In this document: one piece after another, positions 5,708 to 15,600 of the stretch | Layout of the letters: each line of letters starts with the position of its first letter | Position numbering within the stretch: position 1 is the first letter of the stretch | Origin: a virus | DNA length: 39,343 nucleotides | Reading direction: 5' to 3' (one strand) | Virus record (IMG/VR): IMGVR_UViG_3300023174_000336 | Span: 1-39,343 of that record | The notes under the pieces: generated by a model | Seen by the model: only the letters and a program-made list of their open reading frames with translations | Database searches by the model: none | What the model was told of the DNA's origin: nothing | Position numbers and translations under genes: made by a program

Positions 5708-6083
5708 GATTTTGCGCAAGGTCGGAAACCTTGACAGCGTTACACTGAATGCACTTGCCTCTGAGGGTGGGTATGTTGGCAACGGTTATTTTGATAATGA
5801 TCATCCACGATCGGCCAACCTGTCACCAGAGCTTTTGAAGAATACCGAGTGCTTTGCTATTGCGACTGAAGAACTCGAGATTGTGAAGGACGGCATTACC
5901 GACCTTGTCACAGCTGAGAAGCTCCGCGATGGAGCAAAGCTCAGCTTTAACGTCAAGATCGAGTTAGACGATGAGTCAAAGAGCTCAATCGAAAGCACGT
6001 CCGAAGAGCCAGCGCACCAGATCCTTGATCCTCTCGCAGAGGTCATTGTTCTCGGCGCTGACGGCGAGGGCGATCGAGAGTGA
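5697..6083 (+). CDS. Unknown acidic protein
   Basis: This 128-aa protein is acidic, in contrast to the basic proteins earlier in the operon. It contains NGYFDNDHPRSANLSPEL and a negatively charged C-terminus (VLGADGEGDRE). No catalytic, membrane or metal motif is visible. The ATG at 5697 overlaps the previous gene by 11 bases and the stop overlaps the next GTG, so it is translationally coupled. Its position just before TerL suggests a packaging or head role, but this is not supported by motifs. Confidence 0.6.
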   Translation: MSLKILRKVGNLDSVTLNALASEGGYVGNGYFDNDHPRSANLSPELLKNTECFAIATEELEIVKDGITDLVTAEKLRDGAKLSFNVKIELDDESKSSIESTSEEPAHQILDPLAEVIVLGADGEGDRE

Positions 6084-6463
6084 GTTTCGAGTTCGCTGAC
6101 TGCGAGCCGCTTCTCCCAGACTCGAAAGTTGAAAAGATTCAGGAGAGGCTAAAGCGGGAGTTCCCAGCGATTGGGGATGCCGTCTTCGTCTCGTATATCC
6201 AGCCAAGGCAGCCACTGAACAGCAAGAACGGTGGTGGCCCAGCTGATATCGCAGAAGTTGCGGTCTTCGCAATCCTGTCCCAGAACCCCAAGGCTCCCCA
6301 ATATCACATCATGACCAAGGCAGCTGTGTACCTTGACGAGTGGCGAGATGTCCAGAAGACATACGGCCACTTCGTTGCGAAGGCAGATCCTGCATATCGG
6401 ATCTTCCACCGCACCTGCGTTGAGCATGCCAAGACCATGAAGAATTTGAGGGAAATGAACTGA
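6080..6463 (+). CDS. Unknown protein upstream of the terminase
   Basis: This 127-aa protein starts with GTG at 6080 overlapping the preceding TGA. It has a compact mixed alpha/beta look: ADIAEVAVFAILSQ in the middle and a helical C-terminus with DPAYRIFHRTCVEHAKTM. No known family or active site was recognised. Its stop overlaps the ATG of the next gene by one base. Confidence 0.6.
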   Translation: MSFEFADCEPLLPDSKVEKIQERLKREFPAIGDAVFVSYIQPRQPLNSKNGGGPADIAEVAVFAILSQNPKAPQYHIMTKAAVYLDEWRDVQKTYGHFVAKADPAYRIFHRTCVEHAKTMKNLREMN

Positions 6464-6681
6464 TGGCTAGGAGTGGAAGCTTTTCGGGTCCAACCGAGGA
6501 GTACGGCCTGCCCCTATCCGTCGTAAAGGTCAATGATAACGCATTGCCCCCAAGGTTCCATCCTCTCATCGAGGCCCTAACAGGCTTTACCGACGAGGAG
6601 AAGGGCGAGCTCCAGAACAAGCTGGACGAGGGATTTGGTATCGTTGAGCTGATCAACAGCCTCGGAAACAGGTCTACGTGA
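6463..6681 (+). CDS. Small unknown protein before TerL
   Basis: This 72-aa protein begins MARSGSFSGPTEEYGLPL and has an acidic helical segment (TDEEKGELQNKLDEGFGIVE). It has no recognisable domain. It overlaps the terminase GTG start by four bases, so translation of TerL is probably coupled to it. Confidence 0.6.
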   Translation: MARSGSFSGPTEEYGLPLSVVKVNDNALPPRFHPLIEALTGFTDEEKGELQNKLDEGFGIVELINSLGNRST

Positions 6682-8168
6682 CCGAGACACTGAGAGTACA
6701 ACAGAAGCAAGCTGAGACGATCGACCATCTGGAGAAGGGCAGGGACCCTGTCTACTTCTTCGAGAAGGTCCTCGGTATCCGCGTCAATCACGCCCAGAAG
6801 CGATGGCTAGACCTTATTAGGCCTGGCGAAGATGGATGGCAGTGGCGTCACAAAATGGTGATCCACGTAGCTGCAAACCAGATCGGCAAGACTCTTGGAG
6901 TCGCTGGCCTCATCCTGTGGGCATGCAACTACAAGACTGGCGTCAAGACTGATGACCCAGAGGAGTGGCTCAGGGCCACGTACCTGTGGATTCACGTAGC
7001 GCCAAAGCAGCAACAGGCATACCTTCCACTCAAAGATATTCGCCTCTTGATCCGAGGGAATCACCCAGCTCAGGTTATGAAGTACAACCTTCCTGATGGT
7101 TTTGTCAAAGAGGTTCGAGTAGAACAATACTACGAAGGTCTCGAGTTCTGGAACGGCGCGATCGTGCAGTTCCGAACTAGCGAAGACAAGGCCCAGGCCC
7201 TCCAAGGTTACCGATGCTCTGGAATCAGCTTCGACGAGGTTGGTTTCGAGGACCACCTCAAGGCAGTCGTGTACGAGACGCTCATGATGCGTCTGATCTC
7301 GACAGGCGGACCAATCCTTTTGGTTGGTACACCAAACGGCCTAACAGAATACTATGAATTTGTTCGAGACATTGTCGATCAGGGCAAAGAGGTCGGCGAG
7401 AGGCAGTGGGTTAAGGACGATTCTGCGCTCTGTTGGAGTCACGTTTCCGACAACGTCGGATTTGGTATCACCCAGGAAGAGATTGATAGGATGGAGGAAA
7501 ACCTCGATCCTACAACCAAAGAGCAACAGCTCCGTGGTGCATTCCTTGAACCAGCAGAGGCTTTCTTCATCCCAACCGATAAGATGCTTGCGGTATTCGA
7601 CAAGGACATGGCAGACTCCGAGTTGCCAGTCAGGGGACACCGATACGTGATCTTCTGGGACCCAAGCGTGGCAGCAGACCCTACAGCAGTGGTCGTGCTC
7701 GACGTCAGCGTCAAGCCATGGCGAGGTGTCTACTTCAAGCACTACGGTAAGCCAGCTGCATTCAATCAGCTTATCGGAGATATCTACGCACTCCACGCGC
7801 TCTACAATTCTGATGGCGCACTTGCGATCACTGGGTTTGATGCAACGAGCATGGGTGGAGCCGTTGTCAGGCAATCTCTGGCCAATCTACACCCGCAGAG
7901 GCCTCTGAACTTCGGCGGCCCAAGCACAAAAGTAACAAGCCTTATGAATCTCAAGGCGGCAATCACAGAAAAGAAAATCGTCATTCCGTCATCGTGGGCC
8001 AGGCTCCAGCGCGAGATCCTGAACTACCGACTAAAGGATGATAAGATTCAGCAAGACGCTGTCATGGCCCTCGTTGGTGCTACTGACATTGCGTCTAAGG
8101 GATTCTCTGGATCACAAAAGAGTAGTTTCTCAGTCAATGGCCGAGTTACGGCCCCAGCATGGCGGTAA
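6678..8168 (+). CDS. terL: Terminase large subunit (ATPase-nuclease DNA packaging motor)
   Basis: This 496-aa protein has the two-domain TerL layout. The N-terminal ATPase has a Walker A-like ANQIGKT (K71) and Walker B SFDEVGF (D186, E187), then a PNGLTEYYEF segment typical of the coupling region. The C-terminal RNase H-like nuclease has FWDPSVAADPTAVVVLDV (D328), TGFDATSMGG and KDDKIQQDAVMAL, supplying the acidic metal ligands. It drives genome translocation into the prohead and cuts the concatemer. The GTG start at 6678 is coupled to the gene before. The portal follows after five bases. Confidence 0.95.
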   Translation: MTETLRVQQKQAETIDHLEKGRDPVYFFEKVLGIRVNHAQKRWLDLIRPGEDGWQWRHKMVIHVAANQIGKTLGVAGLILWACNYKTGVKTDDPEEWLRATYLWIHVAPKQQQAYLPLKDIRLLIRGNHPAQVMKYNLPDGFVKEVRVEQYYEGLEFWNGAIVQFRTSEDKAQALQGYRCSGISFDEVGFEDHLKAVVYETLMMRLISTGGPILLVGTPNGLTEYYEFVRDIVDQGKEVGERQWVKDDSALCWSHVSDNVGFGITQEEIDRMEENLDPTTKEQQLRGAFLEPAEAFFIPTDKMLAVFDKDMADSELPVRGHRYVIFWDPSVAADPTAVVVLDVSVKPWRGVYFKHYGKPAAFNQLIGDIYALHALYNSDGALAITGFDATSMGGAVVRQSLANLHPQRPLNFGGPSTKVTSLMNLKAAITEKKIVIPSSWARLQREILNYRLKDDKIQQDAVMALVGATDIASKGFSGSQKSSFSVNGRVTAPAWR

Positions 8169-8173
8169 AATAA

Positions 8174-10126
8174 ATGTCAGAAAATCTGGATCTTTTGAAT
8201 AAGCAGCTATCTGATCAGGAAGTTGCCCTCATGGCGAGGACGCGATATTCGGATAGCGACCCATATCAGTCGCGATTGATTAGCAAGTACCAGCGAGCAC
8301 ATCACTTCTACGCCCCGCTCTTTGGAGACCAGTGGCCAGAAGACGTAGCTCAGAGGCCTGGAAAGATCCACATTACCGTCAATATTGTCAAAGCCGCCGT
8401 CGACGTAGATGCGCGGCTACAGGCGCTTCTTCCAAGGATCTCACTGATCCCTGACACGCTTGCTGAGGGAGACCGACAACGAGCTGAGGCAGCAGAGAAG
8501 ATGATGCTTGGATTCCTTGAGCTTTCAGCTTGGGATGTCTGGCTCGGCGACTTGACTAAGTCTAAGTGCCTCTACGGCAAGGGCATCCTCAAGCCGTACT
8601 GGAACAAGCGCGACAAGCGACCAGATGTTATCGTGATTGAAAACCCTGCTAACCTTCGCGTTGGCTGGGGTTCGTCTGACTACCGCGTCATTGACTGGGC
8701 AATCTACGAATATCTCCTTTCCCCAATTGAGGCCATGTCGCAGTTCCCTGGAGTCAACATCCAGTCTACCAGCGACAAGAGGAATCCATTCATCGTTGCT
8801 AAGGGTGGTCTTGACCACAGTGACCCTCTTGCCCAGAAACTCCCGCCAATCCCTGCGGACAGGAATCTTGTCCGAACACCGATCAGCCGAGTCCGTAGTG
8901 AGTACGAGCAGAGCCAGGTGAGAGTCTGGGACTACTGGTACAAGAACAAGGACGGAGTTGTCTGCAATGCTACCCTTATTGAGGGGCAGATTGTCGACGG
9001 ACCAACGGAGCACGAAGAACTCCCAGACGTCCCATTCATTATCATCGAGAACGACCACGAACCAGGCAGCCCTGAAGGCATCAGCACAGCCGAGGCCGTC
9101 TTTGATATTCAGGTCGAGCTCAACCGAGCGATCAGCCATTGGGCCCAGCTTGTTGCAGACGAGATTGACCCAGCATGGCAGCTTACTGGTGAGAATGCTG
9201 ACAGCGTTCCTGGCGGTATCATTCCAAAGGGCGGAGAAATCATTGCAGCTGGTGCTGGTAATCGCATTGACGCAATCTCAAAGCCAGTCAACCAGTTCCC
9301 AATTCAGAGCCTTATGCAGGAGTTCTGGAGCCTGTACCACAAGACTACTGGCTTGTCAGAGGTTGTCTTCGGTTCAATGCCGTCAGCTGGTACGTCTGGC
9401 CGAGCACTTGCTATCCAGATCGAGTCCGTTGCTAACCGCATGGACCCAAAACGACGCAGGCTCTACGCTGGTCTTAAGGAACTGATCATCTTCTGGACGT
9501 ACATGACAGAAAAGGTCAATCCAAAGATCTCAACTGTTGGCCCTGATGGTAAGCCAGCCAAGGTTGGTCTTGGAGAACTGTTCCAGGGTCTAAGGCGCTG
9601 GAAGTTTGTTGCTCCAGAGCTGACGCCACGAGACGTTATCGAGAACACGACCAACGAGATCAACAAGCTTAACGCCCGAACGACGTCACTCAGGACTGCC
9701 ATGGATAACCTCGGTGTTGACTCGCCAGAAGACGAACTCAAGCTCATTCAGCTTGAGCGCGCTAACCCGCAGCTCTTCCCAGGCGACGTACAGGCTTACG
9801 TTGCAGTGATGAACATGCTTCAGCAGATGCAGCAGCAGAAGGCCCAGATGGATCAGGCTTCTCAGCAGTTGCAGGCTCCGCAAGAAGCAGCTCTTGCTGG
9901 TGGTCCTGGCGCTGCCGCTGCAGCTGGCGCAGCTGCTGCTCAGAACCAAGAGTTTGGCATGCAGCCTAGCCTGACGCAGGATATGAATCAGGCAGGCCCA
10001 GCTCAGCCAATGACGCAGCAAGGTGGCCCAGCTCCAGCAGGAAGTAATCCAACCAGCACAACGCTGATTAGGAATACTCCGACTGGCCAAGCTACAACCC
10101 TTCAGCAGACAGTAATTAGGAGGTAA
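8174..10126 (+). CDS. Portal protein
   Basis: This 650-aa protein directly follows TerL and shows features of large portal proteins: an N-terminal SKYQRAHHFYAPLFGDQWP segment, VNIVKAAVDVDARLQALLP, then GKGILKPYW and an ENPANLRVGWG region, with an extended helical part later. The C-terminal 120 residues are low complexity, rich in Q, A, G and P (QQMQQQKAQ; GGPGAAAAAGAAAAQ), which may form a flexible barrel extension. It forms the dodecameric vertex ring through which DNA passes. The ATG at 8174 has little Shine-Dalgarno support, so reinitiation after TerL is likely. Confidence 0.88.
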   Translation: MSENLDLLNKQLSDQEVALMARTRYSDSDPYQSRLISKYQRAHHFYAPLFGDQWPEDVAQRPGKIHITVNIVKAAVDVDARLQALLPRISLIPDTLAEGDRQRAEAAEKMMLGFLELSAWDVWLGDLTKSKCLYGKGILKPYWNKRDKRPDVIVIENPANLRVGWGSSDYRVIDWAIYEYLLSPIEAMSQFPGVNIQSTSDKRNPFIVAKGGLDHSDPLAQKLPPIPADRNLVRTPISRVRSEYEQSQVRVWDYWYKNKDGVVCNATLIEGQIVDGPTEHEELPDVPFIIIENDHEPGSPEGISTAEAVFDIQVELNRAISHWAQLVADEIDPAWQLTGENADSVPGGIIPKGGEIIAAGAGNRIDAISKPVNQFPIQSLMQEFWSLYHKTTGLSEVVFGSMPSAGTSGRALAIQIESVANRMDPKRRRLYAGLKELIIFWTYMTEKVNPKISTVGPDGKPAKVGLGELFQGLRRWKFVAPELTPRDVIENTTNEINKLNARTTSLRTAMDNLGVDSPEDELKLIQLERANPQLFPGDVQAYVAVMNMLQQMQQQKAQMDQASQQLQAPQEAALAGGPGAAAAAGAAAAQNQEFGMQPSLTQDMNQAGPAQPMTQQGGPAPAGSNPTSTTLIRNTPTGQATTLQQTVIRR

Positions 10127-10128
10127 CA

Positions 10129-12675
10129 ATGGGTCGCGCAAGTTTCGGCGGTTCAGGCGACTACAGCGGTATCTTCTCATCCCTCTTCCAGAACGCTGAG
10201 TCCAAGGCTCGTTCAGAGGCCAATGCGGCTTCTGCCCGAGCTGAGCAGCTTCGTGATGCAGATGATGCGGACATGCTGTCTCAGTGGGAAAGCGGTCAGG
10301 TTTCAGATGCTGAGTTGATGTCCTACCTAACCAGCAGGCGAGAGGAAGTCTCTGGCGACCCAATCGAGGAAAAGAAGTTTGACAAACTGATTCGCGATAC
10401 TCGTTCAACAATTGATGACTCAAAGGCAGAACTTGCGTATGCACAGTCTGGCAACATTCAAGACCTGATTAACTACTACCAGACTAAAGCTGGCACGATT
10501 TCTGGAGACTCGCTAAAGAAGCGACAGATCGAGATGCGCGTTGATGAGCTTCGAGATAAGCAAAATAGCGATCTTGGAGATAATAACCTCGCTCGTGCCA
10601 AGTACCGACTAGAGTCTGGCCAGATTACGTTTGCACAATATACAAAGGAAGCTGAGTCGGCAATCTCCGTTTTTAGAGACTCAGACCCTAAGAGGTACTA
10701 TGATCTTATGACCCAGCTTGAGGGCCAGAAGAGTGACCGAGTTGGTGGCGGCAACACGATTGCAAACACCAAGTACGATATGGCTGTTCTTGCTGCTCAG
10801 GCTTACGAGGCTGGAGAGACGAGCTTCGAGTTTAACGGCGCGACAATTAAGCTTGACTCCGCTAAGATGGAGTCGATTGACCAGGCATACGTCGACGCAG
10901 AGCGTTCACGAATTGCAAGCATGAAATCACGAGGGCTTGATACTGGAGATGCATCGAAACAGCTTGGTGACTATATTACCAACCACGCGCAGGTGCACGA
11001 GACTATCGATGACGCCTCATGGCTTTCCAGCCAGATCGTTATTGCAGAAGACAAGATTAAGACTGCCCTAAAGAGCGGAGACCTAAAGACAGCGTATGAC
11101 GTTGTTGCTGCAGAGAGCGCACGAATCAAGTCTGAGATTGCAAAGCAGTTTGGATCGAGCGACGCATCTGACCGAGGCACTGCACAGTACAAGGCAAGTG
11201 CTGACTCCATGGTCGCTGCATTTGATACATTCCTTAACCCAGCTTCAACAACAGAGCAGATGACTGCTTCCCTTGCTGCGGTTGGAACTGCCTACAACAG
11301 CCTACCAACGCGAGACACGCGATCTGGCACGGCTGTGTCGGATCTTCTCGAAGGGGCACTCAAGGAAGACGGGGGTATGCTTCGAGCTGCAATGACAGCT
11401 GGCAATGGGCACAACTTGATCCGCACTGGCAAAGGCAAGCTCGTAACATTTAGGGGCGAAACCCGCGTTGCGCCAATTGAAAATATTACTGAGTACGTCA
11501 ATGGTGTTGCCACGACAAGGCCAAGTGTTCGGTGGGATATTGCTTTCGGTGATGTTCTCAAGGGAATGACCAAGGATGAGCTTAATGGCCTCCAGACGTT
11601 TAGTTCTATGACTGACTATGGTGGCAATATCATGACGCAATCATTAGTTATTGCCGAGCCACAGCCAATGGGTTATGCTGGCATTCAAATTACTAAGAGT
11701 CTTGCTAATAACTACAACGTTAGCAGCAATTTGAGGAAGATGCCAGTTGGTACAGTCCTTACTGGTGCTGAAATGTCAAAGTATAAGGACGATATCAATT
11801 CATTGCTTGCGCAGGGTTTGATGGATTTCACTAGCGACGTTGGAAACAATGTTTATAAGTTCCAAGCTCCGAATGGGCAAGTATTTGTTAAGGACCCAGA
11901 TTCTAATACCTGGTTTAAGGACAAACTTCCATGGGAAGGTAAGATTCGCTATAGCACAGATTTTGTTGGACCAAATGGAGAAATGATTCCATACTTCAAG
12001 GACAATGGAGATTTTGAGCTTGAAGTCAATGCTGGGCCAGCTGCGTTCCAATCTGGTGCTCCTGTTCCGTATACGGGAACGAACTACAAAGCAGCTCAAG
12101 ATGCATTCACTAAGGGACTTGTTACAATTCCTCCTGATGCATACTGGCGAGATGCTTCTGGTAATCTTACGCAAGATCCAAAATACAATACGTGGAAGTA
12201 TTGGACTGAAGGCGGTTCTGGCTTTGACGGCTGGGGCAGAAAAGATGGTAAGGCTGGGTATATTCCAGGTTACGATGGGTCAACTTCTGACTGGTGGAAC
12301 TTTGACGATAATGGCGAAGATACCTCAGGAAAGGCCAGCCCAGCTGCATTCCTTGATGAGCTGAAGAAGGGTACTCAGCCAACGATTGGTATGGACCAGC
12401 CAACTGCTAAGCCAGCATCTACAAAACTTACGGAAGATCAGAAGATGTCAGCTCGAGAGCGCATCCTTATGTTTGAGAATGCATCGTCTTTGCCTTTGGC
12501 AATCGGTCGAGCTCAGAATGCGTATAGGATTCCAGATTTTGAAATTCCAAAGATTAGGCCAAACATTGATCCAAATCTTGGGACTAAACCGCCAACGCCA
12601 CCAAAGCCAACGACAACGCCAGCTCCAGCAGTAGCGACATCAAAGGACATGGACTTTAGAGGAGGCAATGTTTAG
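10129..12675 (+). CDS. Large virion-associated protein, probable internal/ejection protein
   Basis: This 848-aa protein follows a strong AGGAGGTAACA site at 10119-10129. The first 400 residues are mostly charged helices (SARAEQLRDADDADML; KRQIEMRVDELRDKQ), consistent with coiled coil. The middle is beta-rich with GYAGIQITKSL and VFVKDPDSNTWFKDKL, and the last 60 residues are proline/threonine-rich (TKPPTPPKPTTTPAPA). There is no catalytic motif or signal peptide. Between portal and giant protein, and without a tape-measure candidate elsewhere, it best fits an internal or ejected protein as in short-tailed phages. Its last third is more AT-rich than the terminase and portal genes. Confidence 0.65.
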   Translation: MGRASFGGSGDYSGIFSSLFQNAESKARSEANAASARAEQLRDADDADMLSQWESGQVSDAELMSYLTSRREEVSGDPIEEKKFDKLIRDTRSTIDDSKAELAYAQSGNIQDLINYYQTKAGTISGDSLKKRQIEMRVDELRDKQNSDLGDNNLARAKYRLESGQITFAQYTKEAESAISVFRDSDPKRYYDLMTQLEGQKSDRVGGGNTIANTKYDMAVLAAQAYEAGETSFEFNGATIKLDSAKMESIDQAYVDAERSRIASMKSRGLDTGDASKQLGDYITNHAQVHETIDDASWLSSQIVIAEDKIKTALKSGDLKTAYDVVAAESARIKSEIAKQFGSSDASDRGTAQYKASADSMVAAFDTFLNPASTTEQMTASLAAVGTAYNSLPTRDTRSGTAVSDLLEGALKEDGGMLRAAMTAGNGHNLIRTGKGKLVTFRGETRVAPIENITEYVNGVATTRPSVRWDIAFGDVLKGMTKDELNGLQTFSSMTDYGGNIMTQSLVIAEPQPMGYAGIQITKSLANNYNVSSNLRKMPVGTVLTGAEMSKYKDDINSLLAQGLMDFTSDVGNNVYKFQAPNGQVFVKDPDSNTWFKDKLPWEGKIRYSTDFVGPNGEMIPYFKDNGDFELEVNAGPAAFQSGAPVPYTGTNYKAAQDAFTKGLVTIPPDAYWRDASGNLTQDPKYNTWKYWTEGGSGFDGWGRKDGKAGYIPGYDGSTSDWWNFDDNGEDTSGKASPAAFLDELKKGTQPTIGMDQPTAKPASTKLTEDQKMSARERILMFENASSLPLAIGRAQNAYRIPDFEIPKIRPNIDPNLGTKPPTPPKPTTTPAPAVATSKDMDFRGGNV

Positions 12676-15600
12676 TGCCATTTGATCCAGGTAAACCAAA
12701 GCCAACACCAGGAGCAACACCAGCTCCTTCCCAAGGCGATGTTGTTGATATTGCAGCTAATGATGCACTTTCAAAACTAGATCTTGGCAGGGGTCGAATT
12801 GACCTTGGCGCGGCTATCGCTGGCAGTGGATCATCTCTTACAGCACCGCTAAACGCGAGATACAATCCTGCAGATCAGCAGGGTCCTGGCATTGACCAGC
12901 AAGCCATGGGCGTTCTTGGGAATGCTCTTACGTGGAGCGTGTACAGCCGAGAGCGACCGCTTATCGGTCTTGACACTGCACTCAAAAACCTTACTGGTCA
13001 TGGATTTATCGATGATCTAAATAACGGTTGGAACTCGTTTGCAGATGCTGGTAAAAATGGCAATATTGCTGCTGCGGCAACAACTGGGGCAATTGGCCTA
13101 AGCATGGATATCCTTACAAATAAGTTCTCCCGAGGTCGACTCAACTCAACACTGGCCCAGCAGCTTATTGATGTTAAGGGCAAGGGTCTTGATGACAAGC
13201 TGACCGCTGGGGAACAAAGTCGATTCCAGTATATTCTTAATCCAGAGACTGCTTTGCAGAATTTGGCTAAAAACCCATTGTCTCTTCTTAATTTAAATCC
13301 AGCTGCTCAACTTCTTGACGGAACAGGAATTTTTAACTTTCTTCTAGAAAACTTTAGCGGCGGAATCAAGGTATCTGATGTGTATGACCAGGCTAGAAAG
13401 CGTGGGTTTACTGATCAGGACATTGCTGATCTCCAAAGTGGCAAGAAAAGCATCTACGACTTTGGCGGAATTGAGTACATGGTCTCCGACAATGCATTTG
13501 TAGACTTTGGTCTTGACATTGCAACAGACCCTATGACCTACCTTACCTTTGGTGTTGGTGGCGTTGTGAAGGGTGCTGTAAAGTCAGCTGGTGTTGGCCT
13601 TATTAAGGGCGCATCAAAGAAGATTGCATTCCGTGGCGTAGAGCTTGGATTTGGTGCATTTGGCAAGTCCGCGACAAACGGACTTCGCACTGCCGTTGCT
13701 CGTGGTGCGCACGCCTTTAGCGAGCTCAAGCGTGTTGGCCTTGTCCGTAAGGTAGCTCCAGCCGCAGACGAGGCAGCAGAGGCACTGCTCAAGGGGGATG
13801 TTTCCGCAGCTACCGCAGAAGGCCTCGGCGAGGCAACAGCTCGAGTTGCCATCGGCGCAGAGTCTGGTAGCAGGTACGTCCGTACACTTCGCGCAGCTGG
13901 AAGGAAAGTTGGCAGGGGCGTTATTGCCTATGACGTATTTGCTACTGGATACACCGTTCTTGAAGGAGCAGCTGAGTATACGTCAGACAACATCTTCAAG
14001 CCAGGTGAGCGCGGTGGATTCGTTGATGCATTGCTTGACTTTACTGACGAGACCACTAAGTACGTTGACGAAAACGGTAACGTGCAGCGCAACCGATGGC
14101 TATCCGACAAGGCCGCATTTATCATTTTAAGTGCACAGCACTACCGACCTGGACAGGTCATCAACGCAATGGGTTACGACTTTATTAAGAAGCAGATTAC
14201 TGCTGATGGCACGAATGCAGTAAAGACCCTGCTTAAGGGAGACTTTGAAGGACCAATTCTTGACTCTCTTACCAAAGGCGTTGAGGGCCTAACGACTCGA
14301 GATGCTCAGCGCGAATGGGTCATTAAGAACCTTGATAATGACGAGCAGGCATATTGGAGCCTTATTGAGCTTGGTATTTCCCGAGTCGTAGCATTTGGAT
14401 CTCGCGACGGATCATATGTTGGCCTCAACCCAAATCTTCGCAGGGCTCTACAGGTATCTGCAGAATCCGCTGACGACATCATTGTTTCGGGAAATAGGCG
14501 ATGGGCTGCAATTCTTCGAGAGGCTCGCAGGGCCATGGACGCTGGAGACCTCAAGGGATCACATGTTGCTGAGATCCTATCCGACTGGGGAAGGAAAACA
14601 AAGAACGAAGTTGGCCAGGGTCGGAAGACTCGCGTTGAAGGTCTTGAATACGACCTTAGCCCAGAAGAGTTCCTTGCCAACTTTAAAAACTACCGCAAGC
14701 GCGCTAACCAACTTGCTGACATTGTTGGTGAGCGAGTGCCAGTTGTTCTTGCTCTCTATGATGATATCCCAACACAAGAAATCTACATCGAGGTCCTAGA
14801 CCAACTTCGAATTGGTGGAACCAAGACCAAGGGTAAGAAGTACAAGAACATCTTTGGCGAAGAAGTCGAAAATGTTACTATCGACAAGACGCAGCTCCGA
14901 GAGATCCTTCTAAATCGCTCATCGCTCATGAGCGGAAAGAATGGACAGAGGATCGCTCGATTCCTTGAGAAAGATTCTGTCGAGGAACTTACCCTCAAGG
15001 AATTTGAGCAGCTGATTCAGGTTGACTATGATAGGGCCCCAACTCAAGCTGACATCATGTCTGCTCTGCGCATGCATGAGCGCCTCGCCCCAGAACCTCT
15101 TGGTGCTTCCCCAATTGTTCAGGACGTCGATGGGGTCGTCAATACGGCCCAGCTTCGAGAACGACCAATTGAAGTGACTGCCAGCAGGATGCGCCCAGAA
15201 ATTCAAAGGGGCATCCTCGGCACTGCAGATGAATCAATTACCAAGGTAGAGACAGTCGAGAGCACTCGAATGACTACCCCAGAGATTGCCGTATTTGAAG
15301 AGACTATCGGCGAGTTTATCAACCTTACTGACGCAGCTCAAGTACGTACTGTAGAGCGATCAATTGGCCGATATGAAGGAGCACTTGAGCCATCTGTAAC
15401 AATTACCCTTGCCCCAACTGAGACCGTTGCTGGCGCACGTCGAGCTGCAGCCCTCGCCCTACGCGGATTCAGCAGCAACACCAGGAATTGGCAGGACTCA
15501 ATTCTCATTGTCGCCGATGCAGTAAATATTGCTCGGTCTAATCAAGCTGGAGTACTCGATCTTGCTGGTAAGCCGATCGCGCCTAACGCAATCAGACTTG

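Noticed and set aside
7341-9139. Leftward frames of 177 and 204 aa opposite terminase and portal
   Set aside because: They are antisense shadows with no ribosome sites, while the plus-strand proteins have clear motifs.
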